A stretch of 64,000 nucleotides of DNA from Streptomyces sp. NBC_01463 (GCA_036227345.1 CP109468.1:1-64000), one strand, 5' to 3'; positions 16,383 to 25,791 are shown, numbered from the stretch's first letter. Program-made: numbers and translations. The notes: generated by a model from the letters alone, not told the origin.

Positions 16383-17002
16383 GGCTCTGGCGCAACTTCT
16401 GTGATGCCGTAACTTTCTGCCATGCGTGCGCTTCCAAGCCGAACGGGAGAGCGACTGATGGCCGGTGGAGTCGTTCTCGACGGAGAGCTGACCCGTCTTG
16501 TCCCGACAACCGAGAGTGATTTGGACCTGCTGGCCCAGTGGTTCGCCTCCCCCGACTTCGTCGAGCACTGGGGCGGACTACCGATTTCGCGTGCCGAGGT
16601 GGCTGAGAAGTACGTGGGGAGGCGCCGGCCGCGTGTGGAGTCCTTCCTCGTACTGGCAGGGAGCACGCCGGTGGGCTACGCACAGTACTGGCGGGCCCGA
16701 GCGGCTGAAGGCGGCATCGACATGGTATTGGCACCGGAAGCAAGGGGACGGGGCTTGGGACCGGATGCCGCTCGCGTGCTCCTTGCGCACTTGGGCGGGA
16801 ACCTCAGGTGGCGGCGTGTGACAGTCGATCCCGTGAGAGGGAACCAGCGGGCCGTACGCGCCTGGGAGAAGGCCGGCTTCCAGCAGGTGTCAAGCGAGGC
16901 CGAGGACCTCCTCATGGAGTTCAGGTTCCCCGAGGGACGCCTGAACTGACCCCTGATCGTTCATCACTCACGTGCACTCTTCACAGAAGTTGAGCCAGAA
17001 CC
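16383..17002. mobile_element. 620-bp segment with ISL3-like inverted ends carrying a GNAT gene
   Basis: Left end GGCTCTGGCGCAACTTCTGT (16383) and right end, rc GGTTCTGGCTCAACTTCTGT (ending 17002), agree at 20 of 22 positions. The only gene inside is the acetyltransferase 16458-16949. No transposase and no matching 8-bp target duplication is seen. Confidence 0.65.
16458..16949 (+). CDS. GNAT acetyltransferase, AAC(6')-like
   Basis: A 163-residue acetyl-CoA-dependent N-acetyltransferase. The sequence follows the aminoglycoside 6'-N-acetyltransferase-like branch of GNAT: DLDLLAQWFASPDFVEHWGG near the start, GGIDMVLAPEARGRGLGPDA as the acetyl-CoA-binding A motif (about 95-115) and RRVTVDPVRGNQRAVRAWEK AGF as the B motif. 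ATG 16458 has GGGAGAG about 6 bases upstream. Substrate specificity cannot be read from sequence. It fills the small ISL3-ended segment. Confidence 0.85.
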   Translation: MAGGVVLDGELTRLVPTTESDLDLLAQWFASPDFVEHWGGLPISRAEVAEKYVGRRRPRVESFLVLAGSTPVGYAQYWRARAAEGGIDMVLAPEARGRGLGPDAARVLLAHLGGNLRWRRVTVDPVRGNQRAVRAWEKAGFQQVSSEAEDLLMEFRFPEGRLN

Positions 17003-17008
17003 CGTCGC

Positions 17009-17031
17009 GGTTCTGGCTCACCTTCCGTGGA
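17009..17031 (+). repeat. orphan ISL3-like terminal end
   Basis: GGTTCTGGCTCACCTTCCGT faces right, back to back with the right end at 17002 and separated from it by six bases. No partner is seen to the right before the end at 24404. Confidence 0.55.
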
Positions 17032-17111
17032 GGGCTGACTGAGTGTGATGTCAGTGTTGTGTGGTGGGATGGCCGGACTCTGCTGCCGTGACCTGCTGGG
17101 AGACCGCCTTC

Positions 17112-17207
17112 ATGCCCGTGTACTCGTCTCTGACTCACGCCCTGGCCGCGGCCTTGGTCGATGCCCTGTGGTTCATCGAGGGCAGTGAAGACGAGCAGAT
17201 GGATCCA
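17112..17207 (+). pseudogene. 5' fragment of a gene cut by IS3
   Basis: ATG 17112 with GGGAGA upstream begins MPVYSSLTHALAAALVDALW, then FIEGSEDEQMDP, and stops at the IS3 left end (17208). The remainder is not found beyond the IS3 right end, so sequence was lost. No family is recognised. Confidence 0.5.
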
Positions 17208-17279
17208 GGGCCTTGACCCCTGATGTTGGACACACGAGACACTGGATCCTGCGGATCTGAGAACGGACATCTCGTGGTC

Positions 17280-17579
17280 ATGAAGAACTACCCGCCGCAG
17301 TTCAAGGCGGACGCGGTCGCGCTGTACGAGTCGCGGCCCGAAGCGACGATCAGGTCGGTCGCCGCCGATCTGGGGATCAACCCGGAGACGTTGCGGAACT
17401 GGGTTCGGGCAGCCGGAGTAAGCCGTCCTCGGGGACGGCGGACGCAGGAACCCTCTCAGCCGCCGGCCCCGCTGGAAGCGGAGAACGCAGCCTTGCGGAA
17501 GAAGGTCCGTGAGCTGGAGGAGGAACGCGAGATCCTGCGCAAAGCGGCGAAGTATTTCGCCGGGGAGACGCGCTGGTGA
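17280..17579 (+). CDS. IS3 transposase OrfA
   Basis: A 99-residue helix-turn-helix protein: MKNYPPQFKADAVALYESRP, then LGINPETLRNWVRAAG, then a leucine-zipper coiled coil (LEAENAALRKKVRELEEERE). It binds the IS ends. Its TGA overlaps the GTG of orfB as GTGA. Confidence 0.9.
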   Translation: MKNYPPQFKADAVALYESRPEATIRSVAADLGINPETLRNWVRAAGVSRPRGRRTQEPSQPPAPLEAENAALRKKVRELEEEREILRKAAKYFAGETRW

Positions 17580-18506
17580 ACCGCTTCCAGTGTGTCGCCG
17601 ACCTCCAGCGCCGTCACGGCGTGAAGCGGCTGTGCAGCATCCTCGGAGTCAGCCGCTCGAGCTTCTACTACTGGCAACGGACGGCCGCTGACCGGGCCGC
17701 CAGGCGGGCGGCTGATGCCCGCCTGGCGGCCCGGATACGGGCGGTGCATCAGGAATCGGACGGCACTTACGGCGCCCCCAGAATCACTGCCGAGCTTCGC
17801 GAGGAGAACGGTGAGGCGGTCAACCGCAAGCGGGTCGCCAGGACCATGAGGGCGTCCGGGATCGAAGGAGTCCGCCTTCGCCGCCGGCACCGCACCACCG
17901 TCCCAGATCAGGCTGCGGCCAAGGCCCCGGACCTGATCGTCCGCGACTTCACAGCGGACAGGCCGAACACGAAGTACGTCGGCGACATCACCTACCTGCC
18001 CATCGACGGCGGGAAGTTCTGCTACCTGGCGACCGTCATCGACCTCGCCTCGCGCCGTCTGGCCGGCTGGGCGATCGCCGACCACATGCGCGCGGACCTC
18101 GTCACCGGCGCCCTGGCCGCGGCGATCCGCACCGCGGCAGCCTCGCCGGATCGATCATGCACACCGACCACGGAGCACAGTACACGAGCAGAGCATTCGC
18201 CGAAGCATGCAGGTCAGCAGGGGTTCGGCAAAGCATGAGCGCGGTCGGTTCCAGCGCGGACAACGCACTCGCCGAATCCTTCAACGCGACCTTCAAACGC
18301 GAGACCTTGCAGGGACGAAAGAGCTGGCCAGACGAGCGTGAGGCGCGACTCGACGCCTTCAGATGGCTCCACCGCTACAACACCCGACGCCGACACTCCC
18401 GCCTCGGACAACGATCACCGATCGCCTTCGAGAACGCCTTCCACCTCACACCAACTACGCTGGCACAAGCCGCATATGCCGTGTTCAGGATTCGGGGTCA
18501 AGGCCC
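17576..18506 (+). pseudogene. frameshifted IS3 transposase OrfB
   Basis: The N-terminal part (HTH_21, then the start of the rve/DDE domain with TKYVGDITYLPIDGGKFCYL and VIDLASRRLAGWAI) ends in RTAAASPDRS near 18145. The catalytic continuation SIMHTDHGAQYTSRAFAEAC, NALAESFNATFKRE, HRYNTRRRHSRLGQRSPIAF lies one base out of frame. The D (TYLPID region), second D (HTDHG) and E (LAESF) of the DDE triad are thus split between frames. The second frame has no stop before the IS end. Confidence 0.85.
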
Positions 18507-18920
18507 CACTGCCGTCCGCGCCGTTCCATGCTGTTTGACGAGCTGGCGGATCCGCTCTTCGGCCCAGCTCAGCATGGCTGAGCCGATGCCCTGGCCGCGA
18601 TGCTCGGGCAAGAGGTAGCCGCGGTGCAGGTACAGCCACGTATCGTCCCGCTCTTGCCACCACCGGATCGTCGCATAGCCGACGACGCTCTCGTCGAGCA
18701 CCACCAAGATCTGGTTCTTGGCGGGCTCCTCCAACTTGGCAGAAGCTTCGCCGATCTCGGCCGCTGTCGGGAGCCCTTCCACTACCGAATGGACATCGAC
18801 CCGGTCCCGTTCAACACACCCCAGCCGCACCGCGGCCATGGCGCCGTGGTCCTCGTCGCCGCGATACGGCCGGAACCCGAGGCCGACCGGAAGGTCCTGT
18901 CCTGCCGTGCCATCCAACAT
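18498..18920 (-). pseudogene. GNAT acetyltransferase, 3' end cut by IS3
   Basis: About 138 residues from ATG 18920. The acetyl-CoA-binding motif HRGYLLPEHRGQGIGSAMLS is present. The protein then runs into the IS3 right end at 18506 and stops at 18498, so roughly the last part of the GNAT fold is lost. It is unrelated in sequence to the GNAT at 16458. Confidence 0.7.
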
Positions 18921-18962
18921 GACCGGATGTTCTCGAACTTCGAGGCAGGTCCGCCACCCTAT

Positions 18963-20191
18963 TCACGCCGCGGTCGTCTGCGACCGTTCAAGGAGCTGGC
19001 CGCGTTCAAAGCGGGCCCCAGTGCGGACGAGGGCAACGAGGTGGGGTGCATTCACGGCTCGCCACCGGGCCTGGGCGGACTCGACGAGCTTGAAGACCAT
19101 CGCCAGGGCGGCAGCCCGGGATCCGGCGCCCTTGGTGACCTTGGTTCGCAGACGGACGGTCGCAAAGGTCGACTCGATGGGGTTGGTTGTCCGCAGATGG
19201 ATCCAGTGCTCGGCGGGGAAGTCGTAGAACGCGAGCAGTTCGTCCTCGTCATCGACGATCTTCTTGACGGCCTTGGGGAACTTCGCGCTGTACTGCTTGG
19301 CGAACGCCTTGACCGCGGCGGCCGCGTGCTCCTTGTCCTCGGCGTTGTAGATGTCCTGGATGGCCTTCTTTGCCGCGGGCTGAGCTGACTTCGGGAGGCT
19401 GTCGAGGCAGTTGGCCGTCTTGTGAACCCAGCACCTTTGGTGGCGGGTTTCGGGGAAGACCTCGTTCAACGCGTTCCAGAAGCCCAGGGCTCCGTCACCG
19501 ACGGCGAGGACGGGAGCGCGCATGCCGCGCCGCTGGCAGTCTCGCAGCAGGCTCGCCCAGGACTCCGTGGACTCGCGGTAGCCGTCGGCCATTGCGATCA
19601 GCTCCTTGGTTCCGTCAGCGCGCACGCCCATGACGACCAGGACCGCGGCCTTCGCCTCCTCCAGCCGTATGCGCAGGTGAATACCGTCGGCCCAGACGTA
19701 GACGTAGTCCGTGGTGGACAGGTCGCGCTCGCTGAACGCCTTGTGGTCAGCCTGCCACTGGGCGGTCAGCCGGATGACAGTGGCCGGCGACAGGCCAGCC
19801 GAGGAACTGCTCGAGCGCGGGCACGAAGTCCCCGCTGGACAGGCCGTGGAGGTAGAGGAGCGGCAGCACCTCGCTGATCTTCGGGGACTTGCGGCACCAC
19901 GGCGGCAGGATCGCCGAGGAGAACCGCTTGCGCTCGCCGGTTGCCTCGTTGATGCGCTTGTCGTTGATGCGTGGGGCCTTCACCTCGATCACCCCGGCCG
20001 CGGTCGCGACCTTCCTGGTCTGGTGATAGCCGTTGCGGACCACCAAGCGGCGCCCACTCTCGTCCCGCTGGTCGGCCAACTCCGCTATGTGGGAGTTGAC
20101 TTCAGCCTCCAGAGCGGCGGCCAGCATTCGCCTCCCGGACGATGTCGTCGATCAGAGAGCCGGTCTCGGTCGTTCCATCGGCATTCACCAC
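18963..20191 (-). pseudogene. frameshifted IS256-family (Mutator) transposase
   Basis: Start GTG about 20191 (VNADGTTETGSLIDDIVREA). Near 20125 the frame changes to MLAAALEAEVNSHIAELADQ, RLVVRNGYHQTRKVATAAG and LPLLYLHGLSSGDFVPALEQ. Near 19795 it changes again to reach VWADGIHLRIRLEEAKAAVL and MGVRADGTKELIAMADGYRE, ending FERGQLLERSQTTAA. The Mutator signature RCWVHKTANCLDSLPKSAQP and the NPIEST region are intact. At least two frameshifts make it inactive. No terminal repeats were identified. Confidence 0.85.
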
Positions 20192-20587
20192 GCTCAGCAC
20201 GGGCGTGCCTTGCTAACCGACGGTGCAACGTCGGCCTACTCGATGACCAGAAGTCGATCACTCGGGAAGGTACGCCCTTCGCGTCCACCCCGAGGCCGAT
20301 CCACAGGTCATGAGCATTGCTCCGGGCACGCTGCCCTCATGGTGTTGGCCGTCTCTGCCCGGTTCAGGTTCGGCGCGAGACGGCCTGGCGGGGAAGGCGA
20401 GAGCCGTCCGGCCAGGGCGTGCGCCGTGGGTCTCCCGCTGGGCAGGTACGACGCGAGTCGCGTCACATTGCCTTCATGCGAAGGGAGTTGACGCCTGTTG
20501 CTCCAACTTCGTGGCGTGGACCTGATCAATCCGTGTACGGTAAGGATCTTCGGGTTCACGAGCGGGAGACACAGGGGACACACCGCC
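20192..20587. other. no gene recognised
   Basis: Mixed remnants on both strands and no convincing start or domain. A minus-strand stretch (NRAETANTMRAACPEQC) could be a gene tail of unknown origin. Confidence 0.35.
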
Positions 20588-21328
20588 ATGACGCGCGAGC
20601 CGGACGGACTGCAACCTCACCCACCGATGCCGTCGCAGCCACCAAGGCTCACACCCGATCCGCCGGAGCCACCAAGGCCTACACCCGATCCGCCGGAGCC
20701 GGCTCATCACGGGCCGCCGGCGTGGTCCTGGTGGGTCGTCGGCATCCTGATACCTGTCGTCGGCGTCCTCGCCACCGTATTCGCACAGAGCAGCAACAAG
20801 GACTCCGGTGATGCGAGTCCGGCCGCTGGCGCCTCGGCCACGGCCCGGGAATCGGCGACTGTCGACGTCAGCGATTCACCGGAACCGGAAGAGACTGCCA
20901 GCGGCAGCGATCTGACGACGCTGGAACCCTCCCCATCAGACACGGCTACCGTGAAGATCCTCAAGAGGGGCGAATTCACGCTGCCCGTAGGGAACAGCGC
21001 GGATCTCGAAAACGGCACTGTCGGAGAGTCCGTCAAAGCCCCGGACATCTACTTGGCCGAAGACGTCGCGTACTTCTCGGGCATGAACGGACGCGTAGCC
21101 CACCCCTCCGGCGGCGCCACCGCCAAGACGTGCGCGACAGCACTCGCAGGCTCCGAGGTCAAGCAGACCGGCAACATCCAAGACGGCTTCGACGAGGGCA
21201 CCTGGTACTGCATCCCGACCAGTGCAAACCACCTTGCCGGAGTCCAGTGGTTGAGCACCAGCGACAAGGGCGAGCGGTTCCACTACATCGTGTGGGACAT
21301 GCCCGCGCCGTCCTCCGACACGGACTGA
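20588..21328 (+). CDS. single-TM protein with Pro-rich N-terminus, hypothetical
   Basis: A 246-residue protein from ATG 20588 (AGGGGA upstream). Residues about 10-40 hold Pro-rich repeats of the TPDPPEPPRP type. One membrane helix follows at about 45-65 (WSWWVVGILIPVVGVLATVF). The rest is an exported Ser/Thr-rich linker and a domain of about 110 residues with two Cys (KTCATALAGSEV, GTWYCIPTSANHLAGVQWLS). The layout resembles Streptomyces membrane-anchored surface proteins. No named family is recognised. Confidence 0.75.
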   Translation: MTREPDGLQPHPPMPSQPPRLTPDPPEPPRPTPDPPEPAHHGPPAWSWWVVGILIPVVGVLATVFAQSSNKDSGDASPAAGASATARESATVDVSDSPEPEETASGSDLTTLEPSPSDTATVKILKRGEFTLPVGNSADLENGTVGESVKAPDIYLAEDVAYFSGMNGRVAHPSGGATAKTCATALAGSEVKQTGNIQDGFDEGTWYCIPTSANHLAGVQWLSTSDKGERFHYIVWDMPAPSSDTD

Positions 21329-21476
21329 CCCCCGCAAGGGCGACGGCCTGGCCCCCGCGGAGTGGACCCGGGGCCGACCAAAGAGACAGAACCGTCCTCC
21401 CGCGCAGTCATCCCGTGCGCCGCCCTGTCGTGCCTGCGTCTGCTGCGCCCTCTCTACCGGCGTTCCCGGTTCGCCA

Positions 21477-21645
21477 GGGACTGCACCGTGCACGGTGTAA
21501 CTCCCATGCAGAGAGCGGCAGTTGATGACTGGCGTGACGATGGGCGCCGGGACGGACGAGGCCGGTGTGGATGATGCTCTGGTGGCTCAGGTGGTGGCCC
21601 GGGCTCAGGCCGGCGGGCTGCAGGTGACCGGTGAGGGCGGGGTAC
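21477..21645 (+). mobile_element. left-end fragment of an IS256 element
   Basis: It starts with an IS256-like terminal repeat (GGGACTGCACCGTGCACGGT, then GTAACTCCC). It continues into the first 40 codons of a Mutator transposase (ATG 21525; VDDALVAQVVARAQAGGLQV, TGEGG). It ends abruptly at about 21645 against a reversed unrelated gene fragment. Confidence 0.7.
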
Positions 21646-21646
21646 T

Positions 21647-21734
21647 GGACATCGGGCACGGCCTCGGTGGTGGTCCAGCCAGCCCGGTGCAGGGCGGCAG
21701 CCACGTCGGACAGGTACGGGCCGGCCAGGTCCAT
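21647..21734 (-). pseudogene. 5' fragment of a DUF6292-like gene
   Basis: ATG 21734 begins MDLAGPYLSDVAAALHRAGW, then TTTEAVPDVQ, and is cut at the IS256 fragment. The same protein start, without its first codons, recurs at 25792-26085. Confidence 0.5.
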
Positions 21735-21810
21735 AGAGGCGGGAGTACGTCTGGGTTACGACTCGGCAATGGACCGTTCGGAAGGATGTTTTCCGAGTGA
21801 TGGTGGGGAC

Positions 21811-22149
21811 ATGTCTGATCGTGACGGCTCACAGCCTTCCGGCAGGAAGGACGCGCTCACCGGAGGTTGTCTGCTACTGCTTGTGCTGGTGGCGGATGTG
21901 GCGGCCGCACTGCTGATCGCCATCGTGCTCGCAGTTCGAGGGCTGGACCGGATGGACAGCAGCTCCGGGCAGACCGCGACCAGCGGGTCGCCCCAAGACT
22001 GGGCTCCGGTCCTGGGTTTCGGTGCGCTGGCCCTCGTGGTCGGCATAACAGCCGTCGTACTGCTGCGGATCGGACACCACGCCATCGGGGCGGTGCAGAT
22101 GATTCTCTGCGCCCTTGTGGCACTCATCGCGCTGACATCCTGGCCGTGA
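21811..22149 (+). CDS. small three-TM membrane protein, hypothetical
   Basis: A 112-residue protein from ATG 21811 with GTGGGG upstream. Hydrophobic segments lie at about 18-40 (LLLLVLVADVAAALLIAIVL), 65-87 (VLGFGALALVVGITAVVLLR) and 92-110 (IGAVQMILCALVALIALTS). The N-terminus is short and polar (MSDRDGSQPSGRKD). It has no operon partner. No family assignment is safe. Confidence 0.65.
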   Translation: MSDRDGSQPSGRKDALTGGCLLLLVLVADVAAALLIAIVLAVRGLDRMDSSSGQTATSGSPQDWAPVLGFGALALVVGITAVVLLRIGHHAIGAVQMILCALVALIALTSWP

Positions 22150-22299
22150 CCCCCGTGCTGCCACGGCAGCCGAAGATGCCCTGGCACAGGAAAGCCGTGC
22201 TGGACCGGGGCGTACGAGCGATATTGATACCAGAGGGCGCTGGCAGCCATCTCACCTATACGACCGATACCGTGACCCGCTCGGCCTGGGAGGACCACG

Positions 22300-22486
22300 T
22301 CATGGTCCAGCAGTTCTTAGGCGGTAGGTCCGCCAGCAGCCCGAGCACCAACTTCCCTACGCGGCGGCGTGGTTCGACCCACGCGAACCGACCTGCGATC
22401 CGGCCCATCAGGCCGTCGAACGCCTCCTGACAGCGGGCAGGGTCTGCCCTGTGTCCCGCGGCCACCGCATGATCGTTTGTCTTCAC
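22300..22486 (-). pseudogene. N-terminal fragment of an IS701-like transposase
   Basis: From ATG 22486, about 60 residues (GRIAGRFAWVEPRRRVGKLV, LGLLADLPPKNCWT) match the start of IS701-like transposases. Homology stops near 22300. The catalytic domain is absent. Confidence 0.65.
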
Positions 22487-22562
22487 ACACCAATGATCAA
22501 CGGTGGCTGCACCCTCGTCGCCTCAGACGCCATCGGCCCCTGCGAACGCGAGGAGACCACCT

Positions 22563-23135
22563 GTGCAGGCCGCAGCATACGAAGCACTCCTCATCGGGGG
22601 CCGCGCCGGAGTCGGCAAGACCACGGTCGGCTGGGAGATCTCCGCGCAACTGCAAGCCCTACACACCGCCCACTGCCTGATCGAGGGCGACAACCTGGAC
22701 CAGGCATTCCCCGCCCCGGCCGACGACCCCGCCCGCACGAAGATGACCGAGGCAAACCTCGCCGCCATCTGGCGCAACTACGCCGCTCTGGGATACCGCA
22801 GGCTGATCTACACCAACACCGTCTCCGTTCTGGAGCCCGACCTGATCGCCCGCGCCACGGGCGGCACACCCCGCATCACCGCGGTCCTCCTGACCGCCGA
22901 CGACGCAACCGCCCGGCAGCGCCTGGGCACCCGGGAGATCGGAAGCCAACTCGACGCCCACGTCACCCGGAGCACTGCCATGGCCCAACACCTGGAAGCC
23001 ACCGCGCCTCCATGGGTCGCACGAGTACCCACCGACGGCCGCTCCGTCACCGACATCGCACGCGACGCCATCACGGCAACAAACTGGTCATCCCAATCGG
23101 CACAGACCACAGATCACGACCTACGGCTGGAGTAG
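22563..23135 (+). CDS. P-loop kinase-like ATP-binding protein
   Basis: A 190-residue cytosolic protein. Walker A is GGRAGVGKTT (residues about 12-21), followed by IEGDNLDQAFPAPADDP, typical of small adenylate/shikimate-kinase-like enzymes. A lid-type region with RQRLGTREIGSQLDAH follows. The substrate is unknown. I chose GTG 22563 because GAGGAG lies 7 bases upstream; the frame is open further up, but that extension overlaps the IS701 fragment's promoter region and is low-complexity. It is a single gene. Confidence 0.8.
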   Translation: MQAAAYEALLIGGRAGVGKTTVGWEISAQLQALHTAHCLIEGDNLDQAFPAPADDPARTKMTEANLAAIWRNYAALGYRRLIYTNTVSVLEPDLIARATGGTPRITAVLLTADDATARQRLGTREIGSQLDAHVTRSTAMAQHLEATAPPWVARVPTDGRSVTDIARDAITATNWSSQSAQTTDHDLRLE

Positions 23136-23210
23136 CCGGGCATCCGGAGAGGGCTCCGCTTCTTCGGGTACCCGGCCGCGGGTCGCGCCACGTCATCGGT
23201 GCGCGGCCCG

Positions 23211-23927
23211 TCACCTCGTGTACATCGAGGAACCGAGGACGACCTGGTGGCCGGTGATCCCGAAGTCCACGCCCGACGGCGTGGAACGGGCAGCGGTGAA
23301 GCCGGCGTTCTGCGGCAGGGACACCCGCCACACGTAGGAGTGTCCACCGATGCCCGGCACCGCGACGCTGATCTCGTCGCCCTGCGCCAGCAGACTTCCG
23401 CCGGTGTCGACCTTACGGCCGTCCCAGGTGCCGCTGACCCGGATCCGCGCCTCCTGCCCGTGCGACCCGGCCGCAGGGCCGACGGTGAGTGCCCCGCCCT
23501 TGCCCATCAGCCGCGTGATCACACCGGACAGCGCCTCGTAGGAGAAGGACACGTCGCCGGTGACGAGGTTCGCCTGCGCCGTGCGGGAGGACAGCGAGGT
23601 GACCGTCACGTCGTGCAGGTCGAGGGCGAGCTTCCGCACGTCGAGGTAGTCGCCTTGCGCGTTCGACGTCGTGCTGAGCGAGAAGTTCCCCGCACTGATC
23701 GTGACATGGCCGAGCTCGCGGCCCGCCGCCTGCGTCAGGAACGGGTAACCATGGATCGACACATGGGTGAAACCATCCGTCGAGCCCGCACCGTAACCGT
23801 ACTTCTGCTGCGCGAGATGAGCCGCCTCCCCCTCCGCGAAGTGCACCGCGAACCGGTCCGCCACCGTAAACAGCACAGCCAGCACGACGACCACGATCGC
23901 AAGCACCTTGACCCAACGCCGTCTCAT
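23211..23927 (-). CDS. LmeA-family (DUF2993) phospholipid-binding protein
   Basis: A 238-residue exported protein. The N-terminus is basic and then hydrophobic (MRRRWVKVLAIVVVVLAVLF), a membrane anchor or uncleaved signal. The body fits the DUF2993/LmeA family: FAEGEAAHLAQQKYG, GFTHVSIHGYPFLTQAAGRE, TVTSLSSRTAQANLVTGDVS. LmeA binds phospholipid and affects envelope assembly in mycobacteria; its role in Streptomyces is not known. I chose ATG 23927 because the upstream extension (to 24065) is Arg-rich and unlike a signal peptide. Confidence 0.85.
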   Translation of the reverse strand: MRRRWVKVLAIVVVVLAVLFTVADRFAVHFAEGEAAHLAQQKYGYGAGSTDGFTHVSIHGYPFLTQAAGRELGHVTISAGNFSLSTTSNAQGDYLDVRKLALDLHDVTVTSLSSRTAQANLVTGDVSFSYEALSGVITRLMGKGGALTVGPAAGSHGQEARIRVSGTWDGRKVDTGGSLLAQGDEISVAVPGIGGHSYVWRVSLPQNAGFTAARSTPSGVDFGITGHQVVLGSSMYTR

Positions 23928-24049
23928 TCCCCTGCCCCCATCCCGTTGCCGCGCCCCCCTGGCAGCGGCCACGCCGCCGAACAGAGACACGACGACGGGG
24001 AATAGTAACGCCGGCCCAGGTCGCCTGCCCACCGGGTCTGTACAGCAAA

Positions 24050-24404
24050 TGTTCGCGCCGGCCACGACCGTCGCCTACGCACGCCGCCTGGCATTCATGA
24101 TCCGCGACCGCCGCAGTGAACACCTCGCTCTCGGCGTCTGGATGGCCGACGTCCGCCTCGACGGACAACGCGACCTCCGCACCCTGGCCAATGGCATGCG
24201 ACGCGACCACGCAGCCCTCACCACGACCTACACATCCGGAGCAGTCGAGGGAAACGCCACCAGGATCAAGCTCCTGAAGAGGCATATGTGCGGCCGCACC
24301 AACTTCGATCTCCTGCGACGCCGCATCCTCCTCTCACCATGATCAAGAGGTCACCCCCCCCCAAAAAAAAATCGGCGACAGAACCCAGCAGTTGCGCCAG
24401 AACC
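24050..24404 (+). mobile_element. right-end remnant of an ISL3 element
   Basis: It encodes the last ~95 residues of an ISL3 transposase (TVAYARRLAFMIRDRRSEHL; YTSGAVEGNATRIKLLKRHM; TNFDLLRRRILL) with a stop at 24342. Sixty bases on comes an ISL3-like end facing left (rc GGTTCTGGCGCAACTGCTGG, ending 24404). The catalytic core and left end are missing. The last Glu of the DDE triad (SGAVEG) is present. Confidence 0.8.
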
Positions 24405-24740
24405 CGTTCTCGTGAACAAAGCCAGCTGACGGATCAACATCACGCGGTGATCCTCCCCAACGCCAAGAAGGCGGACGTCTGCCGGGAAGGGCAGCGCGGT
24501 GGAGTGTCCGGAGAGAGCCCCGGACATCGTCAGATGCTGGAGGCTCTCTGGTGCTGGCAGCTCTGACCGGCAAGGTTTACCGGGTTGGCGGGAGCCGGAC
24601 GACGTGGCGCTGAGCGGCTCCGAGGACCTGCCAGTGGGGGTGCTCGCAGGGTGGGCCTCGTACGTGCTCGGCCAGGTGTTGTTGTAGCCCCGGTGTAGCG
24701 TCCAGGCCGCAGATGATCTGCAGGAGACCGGAGGCGCGTT

Positions 24741-25337
24741 ATGGCGAGTGCGACAGGTACGACAGGAGAGCTGGGAGAGACTGCTGGCGGGGGCCCTGGA
24801 ACGCCTCGCCGATCTGCGCACCGTGCGGTGGACGCCGAACTCGACGCCCTCAAGAATGCTCTTGACCACCAGCGCAATCACGTCATCGGAGTCCTCGAAG
24901 GACTGCCGGAGGAGGATCTGCGGCGGCCGGTCCTGCCCAGCGGCTGGAGCTGTCTGGCGTTGCTGCGTCACCTCACCGTGGACGTCGAACGCTTCTGGTT
25001 CCTCGGGGTGATCGCGGGCGATCCGGATGTGGCCGGACAGTTCACTGCGGGCGCGGAGGCGCACTGGTACGTGCCCGAGGGGATGAGCGCCGAGCAGGTC
25101 TTCGCCGATTACCGGGCAGCCATCACGGCCGCGGACACTGTGCTCGCCGCCACGGCGCTCGACCAGGAGCCGGCTGCTTGGCCTGGGGAGTTCTGGCCGA
25201 CCTGGCGACTGCCTGATGTGCGGCGCATCCTGATCCACGTGCTCACCGAAGTCGCCTGCCACGGCGGCCACTTGGACGCGGCACGCGAACTGATCGACGG
25301 CGCCACGTGGCTCGGCGGTAACCCCTACGCCGGCTGA
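24741..25337 (+). CDS. DinB-family (DUF664) protein
   Basis: A 198-residue protein of the DinB/YfiT four-helix metal-binding fold. Visible parts are RNHVIGVLEGLPEEDLRRPV, GWSCLALLRHLTVDVERFWF (metal His in LRHL) and a C-terminal HVLTEVACHGGHLDAARELI with the remaining His residues. Related proteins include mycothiol- or bacillithiol-dependent transferases. ATG 24741 has GGAGGCG 7 bases upstream. The first 25 residues are not part of the fold. Confidence 0.88.
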   Translation: MASATGTTGELGETAGGGPGTPRRSAHRAVDAELDALKNALDHQRNHVIGVLEGLPEEDLRRPVLPSGWSCLALLRHLTVDVERFWFLGVIAGDPDVAGQFTAGAEAHWYVPEGMSAEQVFADYRAAITAADTVLAATALDQEPAAWPGEFWPTWRLPDVRRILIHVLTEVACHGGHLDAARELIDGATWLGGNPYAG

Positions 25338-25344
25338 TCCTGTG

Positions 25345-25700
25345 ACCGGATGAGGTTCGCCGGGTTCCGCAGGCCGCGGAGGCGAGGGGGCGTCCGCCCC
25401 ATCGGATGCCCTTCTCGCTGCGGATCCGGGCCCGCTCGCGGCGCTGGGCGGCGAGCACGTCGGGATGGCGGGCGTGGTGTTCCAGAAGGGGTGCCACCAG
25501 ATGCGGGCGGACAGGAGGAGCAGGCGGCGGCGCAGTGCGGTGTTGCCGTACTGGCGGGGTGCTGCGAGGGCGTCGTACGTGGTGTTGAGGTCGCGCCGGG
25601 CCTGGACAAGGCCGGCGGGAGGGGGGCACCCATTCCCCGCATTAGATCGCGTGTTCGATTTTCTTGTCACGTCTGGACGCGCGCGTCCGTACTCGTTCCC
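25345..25700 (-). pseudogene. frameshifted remnant, unknown
   Basis: One frame reads LVQARRDLNTTYDALAAPRQ, TALRRRLLLLSARIWWHPFW. Near 25475 a neighbouring frame continues HARHPDVLAAQRRERARIRS. The pieces look like one basic protein. No start or family is recognised. Confidence 0.35.
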
Positions 25701-25791
25701 CGGCTCCGCGGCTGCCGATAAGGCGGCCTGAGAACGGTGTCCGTCGATCTTGCTCTCGAGATGCCAGCCGGGGCCGGTCCGGGCTGCGGGT

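Larger units (their letters stand above)
17208..18506 (+). mobile_element. IS3-family insertion sequence
   Basis: 1299 bp with perfect 13-bp outer inverted repeats (GGGCCTTGACCCC at both ends) and imperfect continuation. It carries overlapping orfA and orfB. The flanking triplets differ (CCA, CAC), so no target duplication is present. Both flanking genes are truncated at its ends. Confidence 0.88.
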
